A DNA stretch of 64,000 nt from Firmicutes bacterium HGW-Firmicutes-15 (GTDB lineage: Bacteria > Bacillota > Syntrophomonadia > Syntrophomonadales > Syntrophomonadaceae), in the NCBI GenBank assembly GCA_002840245.1, contig PHAA01000026.1, positions 1-64,000 on the forward strand, written 5' to 3'. This document shows, piece by piece, positions 53,708-62,493 of the stretch; positions within the stretch are counted from its first letter, which is position 1; every line of letters starts with the position of its first letter. The notes beneath the pieces are model-generated. The model worked only from the letters and a program-made list of their open reading frames with translations, ran no database searches and had not been told where the DNA came from. The translations under genes were made by a program, and so were the position numbers.

Positions 53708-55129
53708 ATGATTGATACGAAAAACTCGAGGCAAGCCTTCAAACGAATTACTGGAGGTTTGTTAGGGATTATCACAGGAATAATAATTGCGCGATATTCT
53801 CCGCCCAATGCTTTAACAGTTCAGGCAATGTATGGACTAGGAATTTTTGCTTGTGCGGTGGTTTGGTGGATCGTTGATGTACTACCTGATTATGTTACTG
53901 GTCTTTTAATGTGCACAGCCTGGGTCATCTTTAAAGTTGTACCTTTTCCAAAAGCCTTTGCGGCATTTTCTGGAACCACCATTTGGCTGCTGGTAGGAGC
54001 CCTGGGTATAGGGCTTGCTGTTACAAAGAGCGGACTATTGAATAGAACATCCTTGTTTTTAATGAGCAAATTTCCCCCTACCTTCAAAGGACAGACTTTG
54101 GCTTTACTAGTTGCAGGAAATATTATTGCCCCTTTGATTCCCAGTACAACAGCTAAAGTTGCAATCGTAGCTCCCTTTGCGCAGGCAATAAGTGATCATC
54201 TTGGTTTCGCCAGGAAAAGCCAGGGTGCGGGAGGATTGTTTGCCGCAATGTATATGGGGTTTGGGGCCAGCGGGGCAGTTTTCTTGAGCGCATCTTTTAT
54301 TGGTTACACTCTTAAAGGATCACTTCCACTGGCTTATCAGGCCCAAATTACCTGGATGAACTGGTTTGCGGCAGCGAGTGTTTATGGAATCGTCTTGTTC
54401 ATCGGAGGCTATTTTGCAATTCAATTACTTTACCAACCTAAAGAAGAGTCACAGATGGAACACGGGTATATTAAAAACGAACTAGCGAAGCTTGGCCCGA
54501 TAACAAGAAACGAGAAGGTGGTTATGAGTGTACTGGTAGTATCACTTCTAATGTGGATGACTGAAAAGACCCACGGAATAGATGCTGCTCTTGTGGCAAT
54601 TGCTGCTTTGTGCATTCTACTGGCTTTTGATGTCTTTGATCGTAACGATTTTAGAGCGGGAATTGGCTGGGACTCAGTTATTTTTATTGGCAGCATAATT
54701 AGTCTTTCGACTGTCCTTCCAGCACTAGAAATTGATAAGTGGATGGCCACGATGCTTGGTCCCTCTATTACACCTTTGCTTTCTAATGTATATCTTTTTG
54801 TCATTGCTGGCGCGATTATGACCTATCTGATTCGATTTATAATTGTATCGATGACCGCTGCTGTATCAATTTTTACCGTTTTATTGGCGCCTTTTGCGAT
54901 AAATTCCGGAATCAACCCATGGGTAACAGGTTTTATAGTATTTGCTTCGGTTCAAGTCTTTAATATTGCTTATCAGAACTCTGGGTATTTGGCCGCATTT
55001 TACGCTACAGGCGGCGAAATGGTGAGCCACCGACAGATGGTTAAAATGTCGATTGCCTATATGATTATTTCTTGTGTTGGGTTACTCACCTGTGTTCCAG
55101 TATGGAGAATTATGCACCTAATTCCATAA
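53708..55129 (+). CDS. DASS/SLC13-type anion:sodium symporter
   Basis: A 473-residue membrane protein with about twelve helices. The motif region GNIIAPLIPSTTAKVAIVAP matches the SLC13/DASS Ser-Asn/Thr-Thr sodium- and substrate-binding loops. Family members import dicarboxylates, tricarboxylates or sulfate with sodium. Sigma-54 control shared with the hydratase/FadH unit suggests an organic-acid substrate. The ATG follows GGGCGGTG. No terminator is evident. Confidence 0.85.
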   Translation: MIDTKNSRQAFKRITGGLLGIITGIIIARYSPPNALTVQAMYGLGIFACAVVWWIVDVLPDYVTGLLMCTAWVIFKVVPFPKAFAAFSGTTIWLLVGALGIGLAVTKSGLLNRTSLFLMSKFPPTFKGQTLALLVAGNIIAPLIPSTTAKVAIVAPFAQAISDHLGFARKSQGAGGLFAAMYMGFGASGAVFLSASFIGYTLKGSLPLAYQAQITWMNWFAAASVYGIVLFIGGYFAIQLLYQPKEESQMEHGYIKNELAKLGPITRNEKVVMSVLVVSLLMWMTEKTHGIDAALVAIAALCILLAFDVFDRNDFRAGIGWDSVIFIGSIISLSTVLPALEIDKWMATMLGPSITPLLSNVYLFVIAGAIMTYLIRFIIVSMTAAVSIFTVLLAPFAINSGINPWVTGFIVFASVQVFNIAYQNSGYLAAFYATGGEMVSHRQMVKMSIAYMIISCVGLLTCVPVWRIMHLIP

Positions 55130-55526
55130 TAACGGTTATGTAAAATAAAGGGAGTGCCTTTTGAAACGCACCATATTTATATCTAAATAATCTATATCAT
55201 ATGGTCTATTTCATAGGCGCCAGCTTATGGGAGACAGATATTTATTCTGAGTAGGTGTTTTCAATTGCATACACTTGTATGTAGAATCGGACAAAAAGGC
55301 AGGCTAATCAAAACTAATACTGTAAGAATTACCCGAACTTTAGAAATGCTATATCATTTAATATAGTAAATGAGGATAGCAATTGAGCTGTTATGCTATC
55401 CAACTGAACAGATCGGAGTTCCGAAATCCTTTTATATTTCTTACGACCCCCAGTTATTCAAGGCTGATTAATATGCAAAATCCCCCAAAATGAGATAAAA
55501 AATAATGATTGAGGTAGACACAATCA
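55130..55526. other. Intergenic stretch with a hairpin
   Basis: No gene is supported. The only structure is a perfect 8-base-pair inverted repeat GGATAGCA (55374-55381) and TGCTATCC (55394-55401), without a T-run. I see no sigma-54 site here. Confidence 0.4.
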
Positions 55527-56966
55527 ATGATATTTACCCTTGGAGCGGCAGCTGCCTTACTTCCAACGCTTAATAACGGCCATTATATTGGTATAGCAAT
55601 AACAATCGCTATCATGATTGGGACAGGACTCTATGCTGGTAGTCAAGTTAAAAGTTCGGCAGATTATTCTGGAGGTTCACGTAAAGCTGGGCCAGCTTTA
55701 GTGACTGGAACCATCATGGGAACCTTGGTTGGTGGAGCGTCTACTATCGGAACAGCCCAATTAGCCTTTCAATTTGGGTGGTGCGCCTGGTGGTTTACCC
55801 TTGGTGCTGGGCTAGGTTGTGCAGTTTTAGGGTGGGGAATGCTTAAGCCCCTCTATACCAGTAACAAGGAAACAATTCCCCAGTTCTTGGTGGGGACATA
55901 TGGTAATAGTATTGGACCTTTAACTAGTGTTTCCTCTGCAATAGGTATGTTTTTTAGTGTTATGAGTCAAGGCATTTCAGCGGTAGCCTTGATAACTTCT
56001 GTGTTTCATATAAGTCCATTGCTTGCTGTATTTGTTGGCTTTGCACTAGTGCTTACCTATGTATTGGCTGGTGGTTTACTGGGTACCGGTATGTCTGGAG
56101 TAGCCAAATTAATTCTATTGTATCTTACAGTCATAGTTACTGGCGTGCTTGCTTTTGCAATGTTTGGCGGAAACAGTGGGGTTCATCAGGCCTTCCCTGC
56201 TAAGTACCCCTGGTATTCTCTGGTTGCACGTGGGTTCTCTAAAGATGTTGCTGCTGGGGTATCCCTCCTAATCGGGGTAATTTCTACTCAGACCTATATT
56301 CAAGCGGTTTTGTCAGCCAAGAGTCTCGGAGCAGCCCGCAAAGGGGCCTTATATTCCGCATTCCTTATTCCGCCCATTGGAGTTGGCGGCATCTATGTCG
56401 GTTTATTTATGAAGGCGAATATTGCACTCTTTCCCGGTTTAACATCTGCTCAAGTTTTACCTACCTTCGTAATGACCTACCTGCCAGGATGGGTTGCTGG
56501 AATGATTATGGCCATTTTGCTTATAGCGACAATAGGAACCTGGGCTGGCTTATCTCTAGGGATCGCCACTATGATGACCCGGGATATTTATCAACGTTTT
56601 ATTAATCCAAAAGCCGATAGCAAGAAGACACTGTTAATGCAAAGAGTATTCATTGTCGCTGTTGGTCTACTGGCTGTTTATTTTGTTTCTGGTAATGCGG
56701 GTGGCTTGATTTTAGGATTTAGCTTCCTGTCTATGGGGTTGCGGGGTTGTACCATCGTCTTGCCTTTAATGGGAGCATTGTTCTTCCATAAATTTGTTAC
56801 TCCGGCAGGTGGTATGGCAGCTGCGGTGTGCGGACCATTAGCCAACATTTATTGGGCACTGGTCTATCCGAAGGGTATGGATCCGCTCTATCCGGGGATT
56901 TTAGCTGCTTTTATTGCAATAGTTATAGTTAGCCTGGTGACCAAGAAACCCGAAGTAAGTGTATAG
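55527..56966 (+). CDS. Sodium/solute symporter (SSS family), second copy
   Basis: A 479-residue SSS transporter with about thirteen hydrophobic segments. Its N-terminal KSSADYSGGSRKAGPALVTG and VGGASTIGTAQLAFQFG have the same layout as the other symporter at 37943, though the two are only distantly similar. It would import an organic solute with sodium. The TGAGGTAG site is rather far (12 bases) from the ATG, so the start is less certain than usual. The window thus has at least three different sodium-type carriers around the CoA enzymes. Confidence 0.85.
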   Translation: MIFTLGAAAALLPTLNNGHYIGIAITIAIMIGTGLYAGSQVKSSADYSGGSRKAGPALVTGTIMGTLVGGASTIGTAQLAFQFGWCAWWFTLGAGLGCAVLGWGMLKPLYTSNKETIPQFLVGTYGNSIGPLTSVSSAIGMFFSVMSQGISAVALITSVFHISPLLAVFVGFALVLTYVLAGGLLGTGMSGVAKLILLYLTVIVTGVLAFAMFGGNSGVHQAFPAKYPWYSLVARGFSKDVAAGVSLLIGVISTQTYIQAVLSAKSLGAARKGALYSAFLIPPIGVGGIYVGLFMKANIALFPGLTSAQVLPTFVMTYLPGWVAGMIMAILLIATIGTWAGLSLGIATMMTRDIYQRFINPKADSKKTLLMQRVFIVAVGLLAVYFVSGNAGGLILGFSFLSMGLRGCTIVLPLMGALFFHKFVTPAGGMAAAVCGPLANIYWALVYPKGMDPLYPGILAAFIAIVIVSLVTKKPEVSV

Positions 56967-57123
56967 CTTAAGGTTAGTGGTTTAAGTTAGATTGTTAGAT
57001 AGTTAGAACTTTTGTGTACCAAAGAACTGAGGGTGCTTTAATAATATATTTATTCAACAGTAGAGGGTGTTTTTATGAACATATTAGCACTTTTGGGAGC
57101 AATATATAGGGTGACTATAGTAC

Positions 57124-57152
57124 TTGACTCAAAGCCCAAACTACTATATAAT
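57124..57152 (+). promoter_or_regulatory. Promoter of tRNA-Leu
   Basis: TTGACT at 57124-57129, a 17-base spacer, and a perfect TATAAT at 57147-57152, 45 bases before the mature tRNA. Confidence 0.8.
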
Positions 57153-57197
57153 CAACTGCGGATAGATAATATCTAAGCCTAGATTTAGGCAATTTAT

Positions 57198-57284
57198 GCG
57201 GTAGTGGCGGAATCGGCAGACGCGCTAGATTCAGGTTCTAGTGGGGGCAACTTCGTGGAGGTTCAAGTCCTCTCTACCGCACCA
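57198..57284 (+). tRNA. tRNA-Leu (anticodon CAG)
   Basis: An 87-base tRNA with acceptor GCGGTAG/CTACCGC, a long variable arm, T-loop GTTCAAGTC, the anticodon loop TTCAGGT within TAGA-TCTA, and an encoded CCA end. The anticodon CAG decodes CUG. Terminated by the hairpin that follows. Confidence 0.97.
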
Positions 57285-57291
57285 TAGATAA

Positions 57292-57325
57292 TACGGGAGG
57301 TTTAAGCCTCCCTTAATTATTTTCT
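57292..57325 (+). terminator. Terminator after tRNA-Leu
   Basis: GGGAGG pairs with CCTCCC around TTTAAG, followed by TTAATTATTTT. Confidence 0.8.
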
Positions 57326-57392
57326 GGGGGGTATTTTGCTTTGCTGGGAAACAGACTGTTTAAATGTCCATTAGAAAATTAATTGCCATATT

Positions 57393-57421
57393 TTGCAGGC
57401 ATATGGAAATTAAAATAGAAT
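57393..57421 (+). promoter_or_regulatory. Promoter upstream of the putative structured RNA
   Basis: TTGCAG at 57393-57398, a 17-base spacer and TAGAAT at 57416-57421. The GC-rich patch starts about 30 bases later. Confidence 0.45.
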
Positions 57422-57454
57422 TTGATCAATAATAGGAAACGTAAAACCAAAAAG

Positions 57455-57745
57455 AAGAATGAATGTTCTGGGGAGGGCGGGGGCAGTTTTCCTACTCCGG
57501 CGGTTATAAGAGGTCAAGGTCGGGCGTAACTCGCAGTAAGGAAACCTTTAGCGCTTATAATGGAGCCGGTATAATTATATTTTTACCGCCATTTCGGTTC
57601 TCTGGTGGCAAACCCAGGGATTGGCTACCAGAGGGAGCCTGTCCCTGTTACTATCCTGGAGCTGGTTCCGACAGAGGAGGAATGAACGCAGGGATGCTCA
57701 TCCGGCGAGGGCCGTAGATCGCTCCGCGAGACTTTTCTTCTGCTA
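57455..57745 (+). ncRNA. Putative structured non-coding RNA, unclassified
   Basis: About 290 bases much richer in G and C than the surrounding AT-rich gap. Perfect stems include CCGGC (57497-57501) with GCCGG (57565-57569), enclosing TTATAAG (57504-57510) with CTTATAA (57554-57560), and CTCTGGT (57600-57606) with ACCAGAG (57627-57633). CAGGGA (57615-57620) in the loop of the latter can also pair with TCCCTG (57642-57647), a possible pseudoknot. GGATG-CT-CATCC near 57691 is a further hairpin. It has its own promoter. I do not recognise the family; a raiA-type RNA or 6S RNA are ideas only. An 84-codon frame across it is unlikely to be coding. Confidence 0.55.
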
Positions 57746-58117
57746 TTATTAATCGCGCTTGAAACTTATAATTTTGTATTAGTTAAAACTCAAGTATTGA
57801 ACTTTATAACCATATTAATGGGTATTATAGCAGCTTTGTAGGGGATTTTTGATATATGATCGGAAGCACGATCAATACTGTTGGCCGACAATTTTCACCA
57901 ACCGCTTAAAGTTTGTATTGGTATAATAATATATGGTGATGATGGAGGTTGATTATTATCCTTCTTACAAAGAAAAACTATTTAAAGCGGTGAAGCAGCA
58001 AGAAGCTGCGGTTTGTACTATTCTCATAATTAATAATAAAGGGAAGTGGCCCGAAAGGTTTAAAACATGTAAATGAAGAATACAATTATAATTATATCGT
58101 ACGGAAGGAGGAAGCCG
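57746..58117. other. Upstream region of the DUF3791/DUF3990 module
   Basis: No gene is supported. A TGG-TATAAT extended -10 lies near 57920. Two short inverted repeats, GATCG-N6-CGATC near 57858 and GCAGC-N5-GCTGC near 57994, could be operators for autoregulation. Confidence 0.35.
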
Positions 58118-58345
58118 ATGCTTACAAAACAAAGAAGGAATATCATAAACTTTATGGTAGCCTGTATTAACGAATTTTCCAGTAAATTTGGGTTAAGTAC
58201 GACAGAGGCCTTCGACTATTTGCATAAATATAATGGAATAGCGTTTATTAAGGATCATTATGAGGTCGAGCATTGCCTTGGTCTGGAGGATACCATTGAG
58301 GATCTCGTTGTGGTGTGCAAAAACAATGGAGGACTCTTAACATGA
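58118..58345 (+). CDS. DUF3791 family protein, first gene of a putative toxin-antitoxin-like module
   Basis: A 75-residue protein that reads as helices (RNIINFMVACINEFSSKFGL, then TTEAFDYLHKYNGIAFI) and ends in a helix with VVVCKNNGGLLT. This matches the DUF3791 pattern. The frame opens at 58073, but AAGGAGG before ATG 58118 marks the start. Its stop overlaps the next start by four bases (ATGA), so the two are translationally coupled. DUF3791 genes are commonly next to DUF3990, suggesting partners in one module; the role is not established here. Confidence 0.7.
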   Translation: MLTKQRRNIINFMVACINEFSSKFGLSTTEAFDYLHKYNGIAFIKDHYEVEHCLGLEDTIEDLVVVCKNNGGLLT

Positions 58346-58839
58346 TTTTATATCATGGTTCAAATGTGTTTATAGAAAAAATTGACGTCCAGAAATGCAG
58401 ACCTTTTAAGGATTTCGGAAGAGGTTTTTATTGTACCGAATTAAAAGAGCAGGCAGAACAGATGGCAAAACGGGTTGCGTTTATTTATGGGGGTAGTCCT
58501 TGTGTGACAATATGGGAAATGAATGATGAGGCCCTTATTTCTTCTGAACTTAACATCAAGACCTTCACGGAATCTTCGAAAGAATGGGCGATGTTTGTAC
58601 TTAATAACCGAAACCGGGATTTTACTGAGTACGACAGTGCGGAATGCAACCATGACAATAAATATGACATTGTCACCGGACCGGTTGCTAATGATGATTT
58701 AGCGCTATTGTTTCGAACTTTTACAAACGGGTTTATAGATATGGATGCTTTGGTGAAAGGGATGAAGTATAAACGGCTTTCGGAGCAGATTTCCTTTCAT
58801 ACCGAGAAAGCACTGTGCTATCTCAAACCAATAACGTAG
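58342..58839 (+). CDS. DUF3990 family protein, ADP-ribosyltransferase-like fold
   Basis: A 165-residue protein with ADP-ribosyltransferase-type hallmarks: an N-terminal YHGS (H5, the first motif), FGRGFYCTELKEQAEQMAKR (the second, with the conserved tyrosine), and a final SEQISFHTEKALCYL helix that may supply the last catalytic residue. DUF3990 is assigned to this fold family. Such proteins can act as toxins that ADP-ribosylate a host target, or as defence enzymes. ATG 58342 is chosen over the longer frame from 58315 because AATGGAGGAC is eight bases upstream and the family start is kept. It overlaps the upstream gene and is 14 bases before the third gene. Confidence 0.78.
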   Translation: MILYHGSNVFIEKIDVQKCRPFKDFGRGFYCTELKEQAEQMAKRVAFIYGGSPCVTIWEMNDEALISSELNIKTFTESSKEWAMFVLNNRNRDFTEYDSAECNHDNKYDIVTGPVANDDLALLFRTFTNGFIDMDALVKGMKYKRLSEQISFHTEKALCYLKPIT

Positions 58840-58853
58840 GGAGGGCTGCTAAG

Positions 58854-59084
58854 ATGAATGTGGTTGATGCTTTGATTGAGGGTGTAACACAGGACATCAT
58901 TGCCTACCTGGTGGAAGACAGGGCGATTGAAGTTGAAGAAGCGATGATCATTTTTTATAGGTCGGTATTGTGTGAAAAGCTACTAAACAAAATCACCGGA
59001 CTTTACAGAGAAAGCTCAGCCTATCTGTACGAATTGCTGAAAGACGAACTAGCGGATGGGAAATTTATTCAAAAGGAAATTTAA
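58854..59084 (+). CDS. Small helical protein, third gene of the DUF3791/DUF3990 module
   Basis: A 76-residue acidic, helical protein (MNVVDALIEGVTQDIIAYLV and further helix to FIQKEI). I do not recognise a family. AGGGAGGGC lies eight bases before the ATG, which is favoured over the frame opening at 58815. It follows DUF3990 by 14 bases and precedes a terminator, so it belongs to the three-gene operon. It could be a second antitoxin or regulator. Confidence 0.6.
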   Translation: MNVVDALIEGVTQDIIAYLVEDRAIEVEEAMIIFYRSVLCEKLLNKITGLYRESSAYLYELLKDELADGKFIQKEI

Positions 59085-59100
59085 TATAATCTACAGCAAA

Positions 59101-59139
59101 GGCAGTCAGCTACTAAGTGTAGTCAACTGCCAGTTTTAT
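59101..59139 (+). terminator. Terminator of the three-gene module
   Basis: GGCAGT with ACTGCC, with an inner CTAC/GTAG pair, followed by AGTTTTATC, 16 bases past the last stop. Confidence 0.65.
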
Positions 59140-59287
59140 CTGCAGAGCTTGCCATATTAGAATAAAACAATGATAGGAGACAATTATATGAAGTTTGATC
59201 TCGCCTCTGTAAATTTGGGCAAGTAATGAGTAGTGGTTTTTTTTGAGGTATGATTGAAAGCATATTATAACTTCGGGAGGTGTTTGA

Positions 59288-59863
59288 ATGGAAACCAGAG
59301 AGGCTGTTTTTGGCCGAAGGAGCATAAGGAAGTATCTTGACAAGCACATTGAATTGGAAGTGCTGCAAGATATTCTTGAAGGAGCTATAATGGCTCCTTC
59401 TGCAGTCAATAATCAACCATGGTATTTTCTTGCTATCCAAAGTGATGAGCAAATGCAAAAGCTACGGGGAATTTTCAAGGAGGTTAGCGAAAAAAGCAAG
59501 GCGGTATTAGAAGAACGCTTTCCCAACAATCCCGAGGTAATCAGCGAAACCTTAGGGTTTTTAACAGGGCTTGGCGATGCCAAAGTATGTGTGTTGGTTT
59601 TCCTGCTAAAACCTAGCGCTGATTATGATATAATTGCTGTCCAGTCAGTTAGTGCCGCGATAGAGAACCTTTGCCTGATGGCCTACGATAAAGGGATAGG
59701 CTCTTGCTGGATGACCGCTCCATTAACAGCTGGATTTGGAGATATTCTGGCCAGAGAATTTGCGCCAGGTGCAGGAAAATTTGTTGCCGCAGTTACCTTG
59801 GGATATTCTGCGGTCACTCCCCAGGCGCCGAAAAGAAAACAGGGAAGATACAACATTATTTAG
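59288..59863 (+). CDS. Nitroreductase family FMN oxidoreductase
   Basis: A 191-residue nitroreductase-fold protein with the FMN-binding RRSIRKY motif near residue 10, EGAIMAPSAVNNQPWYFLAI, the central DIIAVQSVSAAIENLCLMA and the final GYSAVTPQAPKRK basic tail. It reduces nitro or quinone-type substrates with NAD(P)H, or serves some other flavin-dependent role. A GGGAGG site precedes the ATG. It is a single gene between the terminator of the module and a small convergent gene. Confidence 0.9.
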   Translation: METREAVFGRRSIRKYLDKHIELEVLQDILEGAIMAPSAVNNQPWYFLAIQSDEQMQKLRGIFKEVSEKSKAVLEERFPNNPEVISETLGFLTGLGDAKVCVLVFLLKPSADYDIIAVQSVSAAIENLCLMAYDKGIGSCWMTAPLTAGFGDILAREFAPGAGKFVAAVTLGYSAVTPQAPKRKQGRYNII

Positions 59864-59896
59864 GGAATCCCCAACTCCGGCAACTGCAATGTCCTG

Positions 59897-60109
59897 CTAC
59901 TTCCACCTGTAGATCAGCACCGCCAACACCCCACATAGCAATCCTGTAGGGTTGATATAATATGCCGCTGCGCTGCCAATAAACGAGGTTGTTGTGAAAA
60001 TGAGCACGTATTTTAAGGGTGTCGGCAGCAGATCTATTACTGGTAGTATATTGTTTATCCATTTATTTTTCTTTGCATTTATAGTCTCATTTGGGTGTAT
60101 GGTATCCAT
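59897..60109 (-). CDS. Small membrane protein (70 aa)
   Basis: A 70-residue protein with a basic N-terminal part (MDTIHPNETINAKKNKWINN), a proline-rich link and two hydrophobic stretches at about 36-52 and 55-67 (LKYVLIFTTTSFIGSAAAYY then LLCGVLAVLIYRW). The frame extends upstream to 60184, but AAAGGAGGG lies five bases before the ATG at 60109. It is probably a bitopic or hairpin membrane protein of unknown function. Confidence 0.6.
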   Translation of the reverse strand: MDTIHPNETINAKKNKWINNILPVIDLLPTPLKYVLIFTTTSFIGSAAAYYINPTGLLCGVLAVLIYRWK

Positions 60110-60210
60110 ACAAACCCTCCTTTGTCCCACGGTTAATGAAAGCGACCATAATATCTTATGGATGGCTATCATTAAGTGTGACATTTTAGCTGCGGAATGT
60201 AAGAAAATAT

Positions 60211-60257
60211 AACAAAAGGTCTGGGCACGGTGATTAATCCGCTTCCCAGACCTTTTT
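60211..60257 (-). terminator. Terminator of the lactate-permease-like gene
   Basis: AAAAGGTCTGGG and CCCAGACCTTTTT form a 12-base-pair stem on either side of an 18-base loop. On the minus strand it follows the permease stop by about 12 bases and ends TTTTGTTA. Confidence 0.7.
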
Positions 60258-60268
60258 CATATTATATT

Positions 60269-61819
60269 CTATGCCCAAATAAATGTAAGCACGGCCGCTA
60301 CAGCAGTAAAGATGATGGAAATTACCACCGCTAGCTTAATGACTTGGGATTCTATCCCTAAAGCATCAATAGTTGCGGCTGCATTCTGTAATTTGGCAGG
60401 TGATATTACACTGGCCAAACCACCCGCAATGGCGGTTCCTGCAGTTACTACCAGAGGATTGAGATGTAATAGCTTCGAGGTCATAAGGTTGTATTTAGTA
60501 AATAGGGCGATAGTAGAAGACTCGCTGCCGCTTACAAAACCTCCTATCAGGCCAAGGTAAGTGGCGGCAACCGGGTATAAACCCTTGAAGAAATCTGCTG
60601 AACTAACTGCCAGAATCGATATCATGTTATTAGCGGAATTTGCCAATTCCCATTTACCTGGATTAGGAGTATAGCCGGAGTACATCATTACGTAGGCGAT
60701 CGCAAAGAATATGGCGGCAGAAAATGCCGGGCGTGGTGCTCTGCGTATCCATTTGGTCATGATATCTTTCCATTGTGCTCCACTGGGTTTGATAAAAGGA
60801 ACAGCCAGCAAGGTGCTGATAATAACCCAAGTGTAAGCATTCCAGAGCATTCTGGTCATAATCGGTTTAGCACCAGGAATAATTGCTAATGGCATAGCCA
60901 AGTCTTTAGATAAGTATTTGTAAAGAGGCGGGTAGAAATTAATGAACAGGCAGCACCCTATCAGAATTATCCAAGGACCCAAGGCCTTTAATAATGACAT
61001 AGAGCGTTCAATATCCATATCTTGGGATGTGACACAGGAGCGGTCAATAATCTTTTTCCCCAATAATTTCATGTAAACTAACATTACCGCTATGGTAGCT
61101 GCGCCTCCTATAACTCCGGTCAATACTATGCCTACTCCTCCATGGGCTACTGCCATAGCGGTCAATCCCATACTAAGACCAGCCAGCATGCAGGGAATAA
61201 AACCTTCCTTAATTTTAGCCCATCCTCCTACGACATATAGCATACCAAAGCCAATCATAGTGGAGATTATCGGCATGAATTGAGAGAAAACCAGAGCCGA
61301 TTCGTTGAGGGGTGTACCGGTCATATCTGAAAAGACCACCAGAGGTGCTCCTAAAAGAGCATAGGTACAAAGGGAATCAAAGCCTAATGCAGGCAAAGCC
61401 ACAGCCACAAAAGTGGAATAACCCAATGCAACCATAATAGGGGGAAGTATTGATACCGGGGTAGCACCGACGGAGACCAAGAGGGTTCCGATACCCATAT
61501 TGATAATCATTATTTGCACGGTGTGATCGTTTTTAGCAATGGTTTTAACGAATACTACAATTCTTTTTAACGCACCGGTGCTTTCCAAAAAGGTGATTTG
61601 AAAAATCGAAGTTGCCACCATGAGGGAAACAGGAAATGATGACACAATACCTGCTAAACTAGCTTTTAAGCCGACCTCCCAACTCGTGTTGAAGAAGAAG
61701 AAAGCTACAATTAGGGCGAGAGCCCACCCGAGGAACCCGCTTAGATCAGCAGGCCACTTTATCCAGATTAATAGAAACAATACAGCAATAATTGGTACTA
61801 ACGTTAGTAGTACATCCAT
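60269..61819 (-). CDS. L-lactate permease (LctP) family transporter
   Basis: A 516-residue membrane transporter with about twelve to fourteen helices. The family layout is visible: IVSSFPVSLMVATSIFQITF, the GTLLVSVGATPVSILPPIMV loop, LGAPLVVFSDMTGTP, and the C-terminal GGFVSGSESSTIALFTKYN. LctP carriers import lactate or glycolate with protons. The ribosome binding site AGGAGGATAAG is strong. It follows the MerR gene on the same strand after about 175 bases and may be controlled by it. Confidence 0.88.
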   Translation of the reverse strand: MDVLLTLVPIIAVLFLLIWIKWPADLSGFLGWALALIVAFFFFNTSWEVGLKASLAGIVSSFPVSLMVATSIFQITFLESTGALKRIVVFVKTIAKNDHTVQIMIINMGIGTLLVSVGATPVSILPPIMVALGYSTFVAVALPALGFDSLCTYALLGAPLVVFSDMTGTPLNESALVFSQFMPIISTMIGFGMLYVVGGWAKIKEGFIPCMLAGLSMGLTAMAVAHGGVGIVLTGVIGGAATIAVMLVYMKLLGKKIIDRSCVTSQDMDIERSMSLLKALGPWIILIGCCLFINFYPPLYKYLSKDLAMPLAIIPGAKPIMTRMLWNAYTWVIISTLLAVPFIKPSGAQWKDIMTKWIRRAPRPAFSAAIFFAIAYVMMYSGYTPNPGKWELANSANNMISILAVSSADFFKGLYPVAATYLGLIGGFVSGSESSTIALFTKYNLMTSKLLHLNPLVVTAGTAIAGGLASVISPAKLQNAAATIDALGIESQVIKLAVVISIIFTAVAAVLTFIWA

Positions 61820-61995
61820 TCGAACTTATCCTCCTATCCTACTGTCCTACTTTCAAATTGTTGAGGAACGGATAAAACCAAAAACTCTGCTACCCCAACT
61901 ACCGTGCTATCCAACACTACACTATCGGGTAGCCCTTAGAATTTTGCATCTTAAAAATAATAACATATTTTAAGAAGAATTTTCGAATAAATTTA

Positions 61996-62493
61996 TTACT
62001 TACCAGTTAGTTTTGATAACCAGGACTTGCCTCTGTCATCTTGTTCTTTGCGCCAGATCTTTATCAATTCGTCAATTTTTTCCTCCCTTCTCTCATCCCT
62101 TTTGGCCATTTTTTGTTCCAGTTCCATTATTCTTTGCTCTAAATTTTTATTCTGGGCAAGCAGCTCATCATTTTGTTCTGCTATTTTGCGTATACTGGCA
62201 CCCAATTCACTTAGGTCAATACTTGCGGTGCTGGTCTGGGTAGCCAGAGCAGTTTCCGACGACTCTTCCATATTTCCCAGAGCCATTCTTATAGCGGTAG
62301 TATTCAATCCATTTTCATTTTTCAACTTCATTATTAAGCGGAGCGTTTCCAAATCAGCTTCGGTATAGAGCCGATCGCTGCGCTCATCCCGTTTAATTTT
62401 CAATCTCAAAGTGTGTTCTAAATAGCGCAGGGTATGCTGTTCGATATTCAGCATTTCAGCTACTTCTCCAATTTTATAAAAAATTTCTTTCAT
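61996..62493 (-). CDS. MerR-family transcriptional regulator
   Basis: A 165-residue regulator. Residues ~1-70 are a winged-helix MerR DNA-binding domain (FYKIGEVAEMLNIEQHTLRYLE, then YTEADLETLRLIMKLKNENG). The remainder is a long coiled-coil helix (EQRIMELEQKMAKRDERREEK) typical of the dimerisation region. No metal-binding cysteines are visible, so an organic ligand or a structural role is more likely. Strong site GGAGGGAGGAAAGG precedes the ATG. It lies upstream of the permease in the same direction. Confidence 0.88.
   Translation of the reverse strand: MKEIFYKIGEVAEMLNIEQHTLRYLEHTLRLKIKRDERSDRLYTEADLETLRLIMKLKNENGLNTTAIRMALGNMEESSETALATQTSTASIDLSELGASIRKIAEQNDELLAQNKNLEQRIMELEQKMAKRDERREEKIDELIKIWRKEQDDRGKSWLSKLTGK

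Noticed and set aside
57075-57176. 33-codon frame before tRNA-Leu
   Set aside because: It contains the consensus promoter of the tRNA gene, so it is not a gene.
57463-57717. 84-codon open frame in the GC-rich patch
   Set aside because: Glycine- and arginine-rich composition and no ribosome binding site point to a structured RNA read in a spurious frame.
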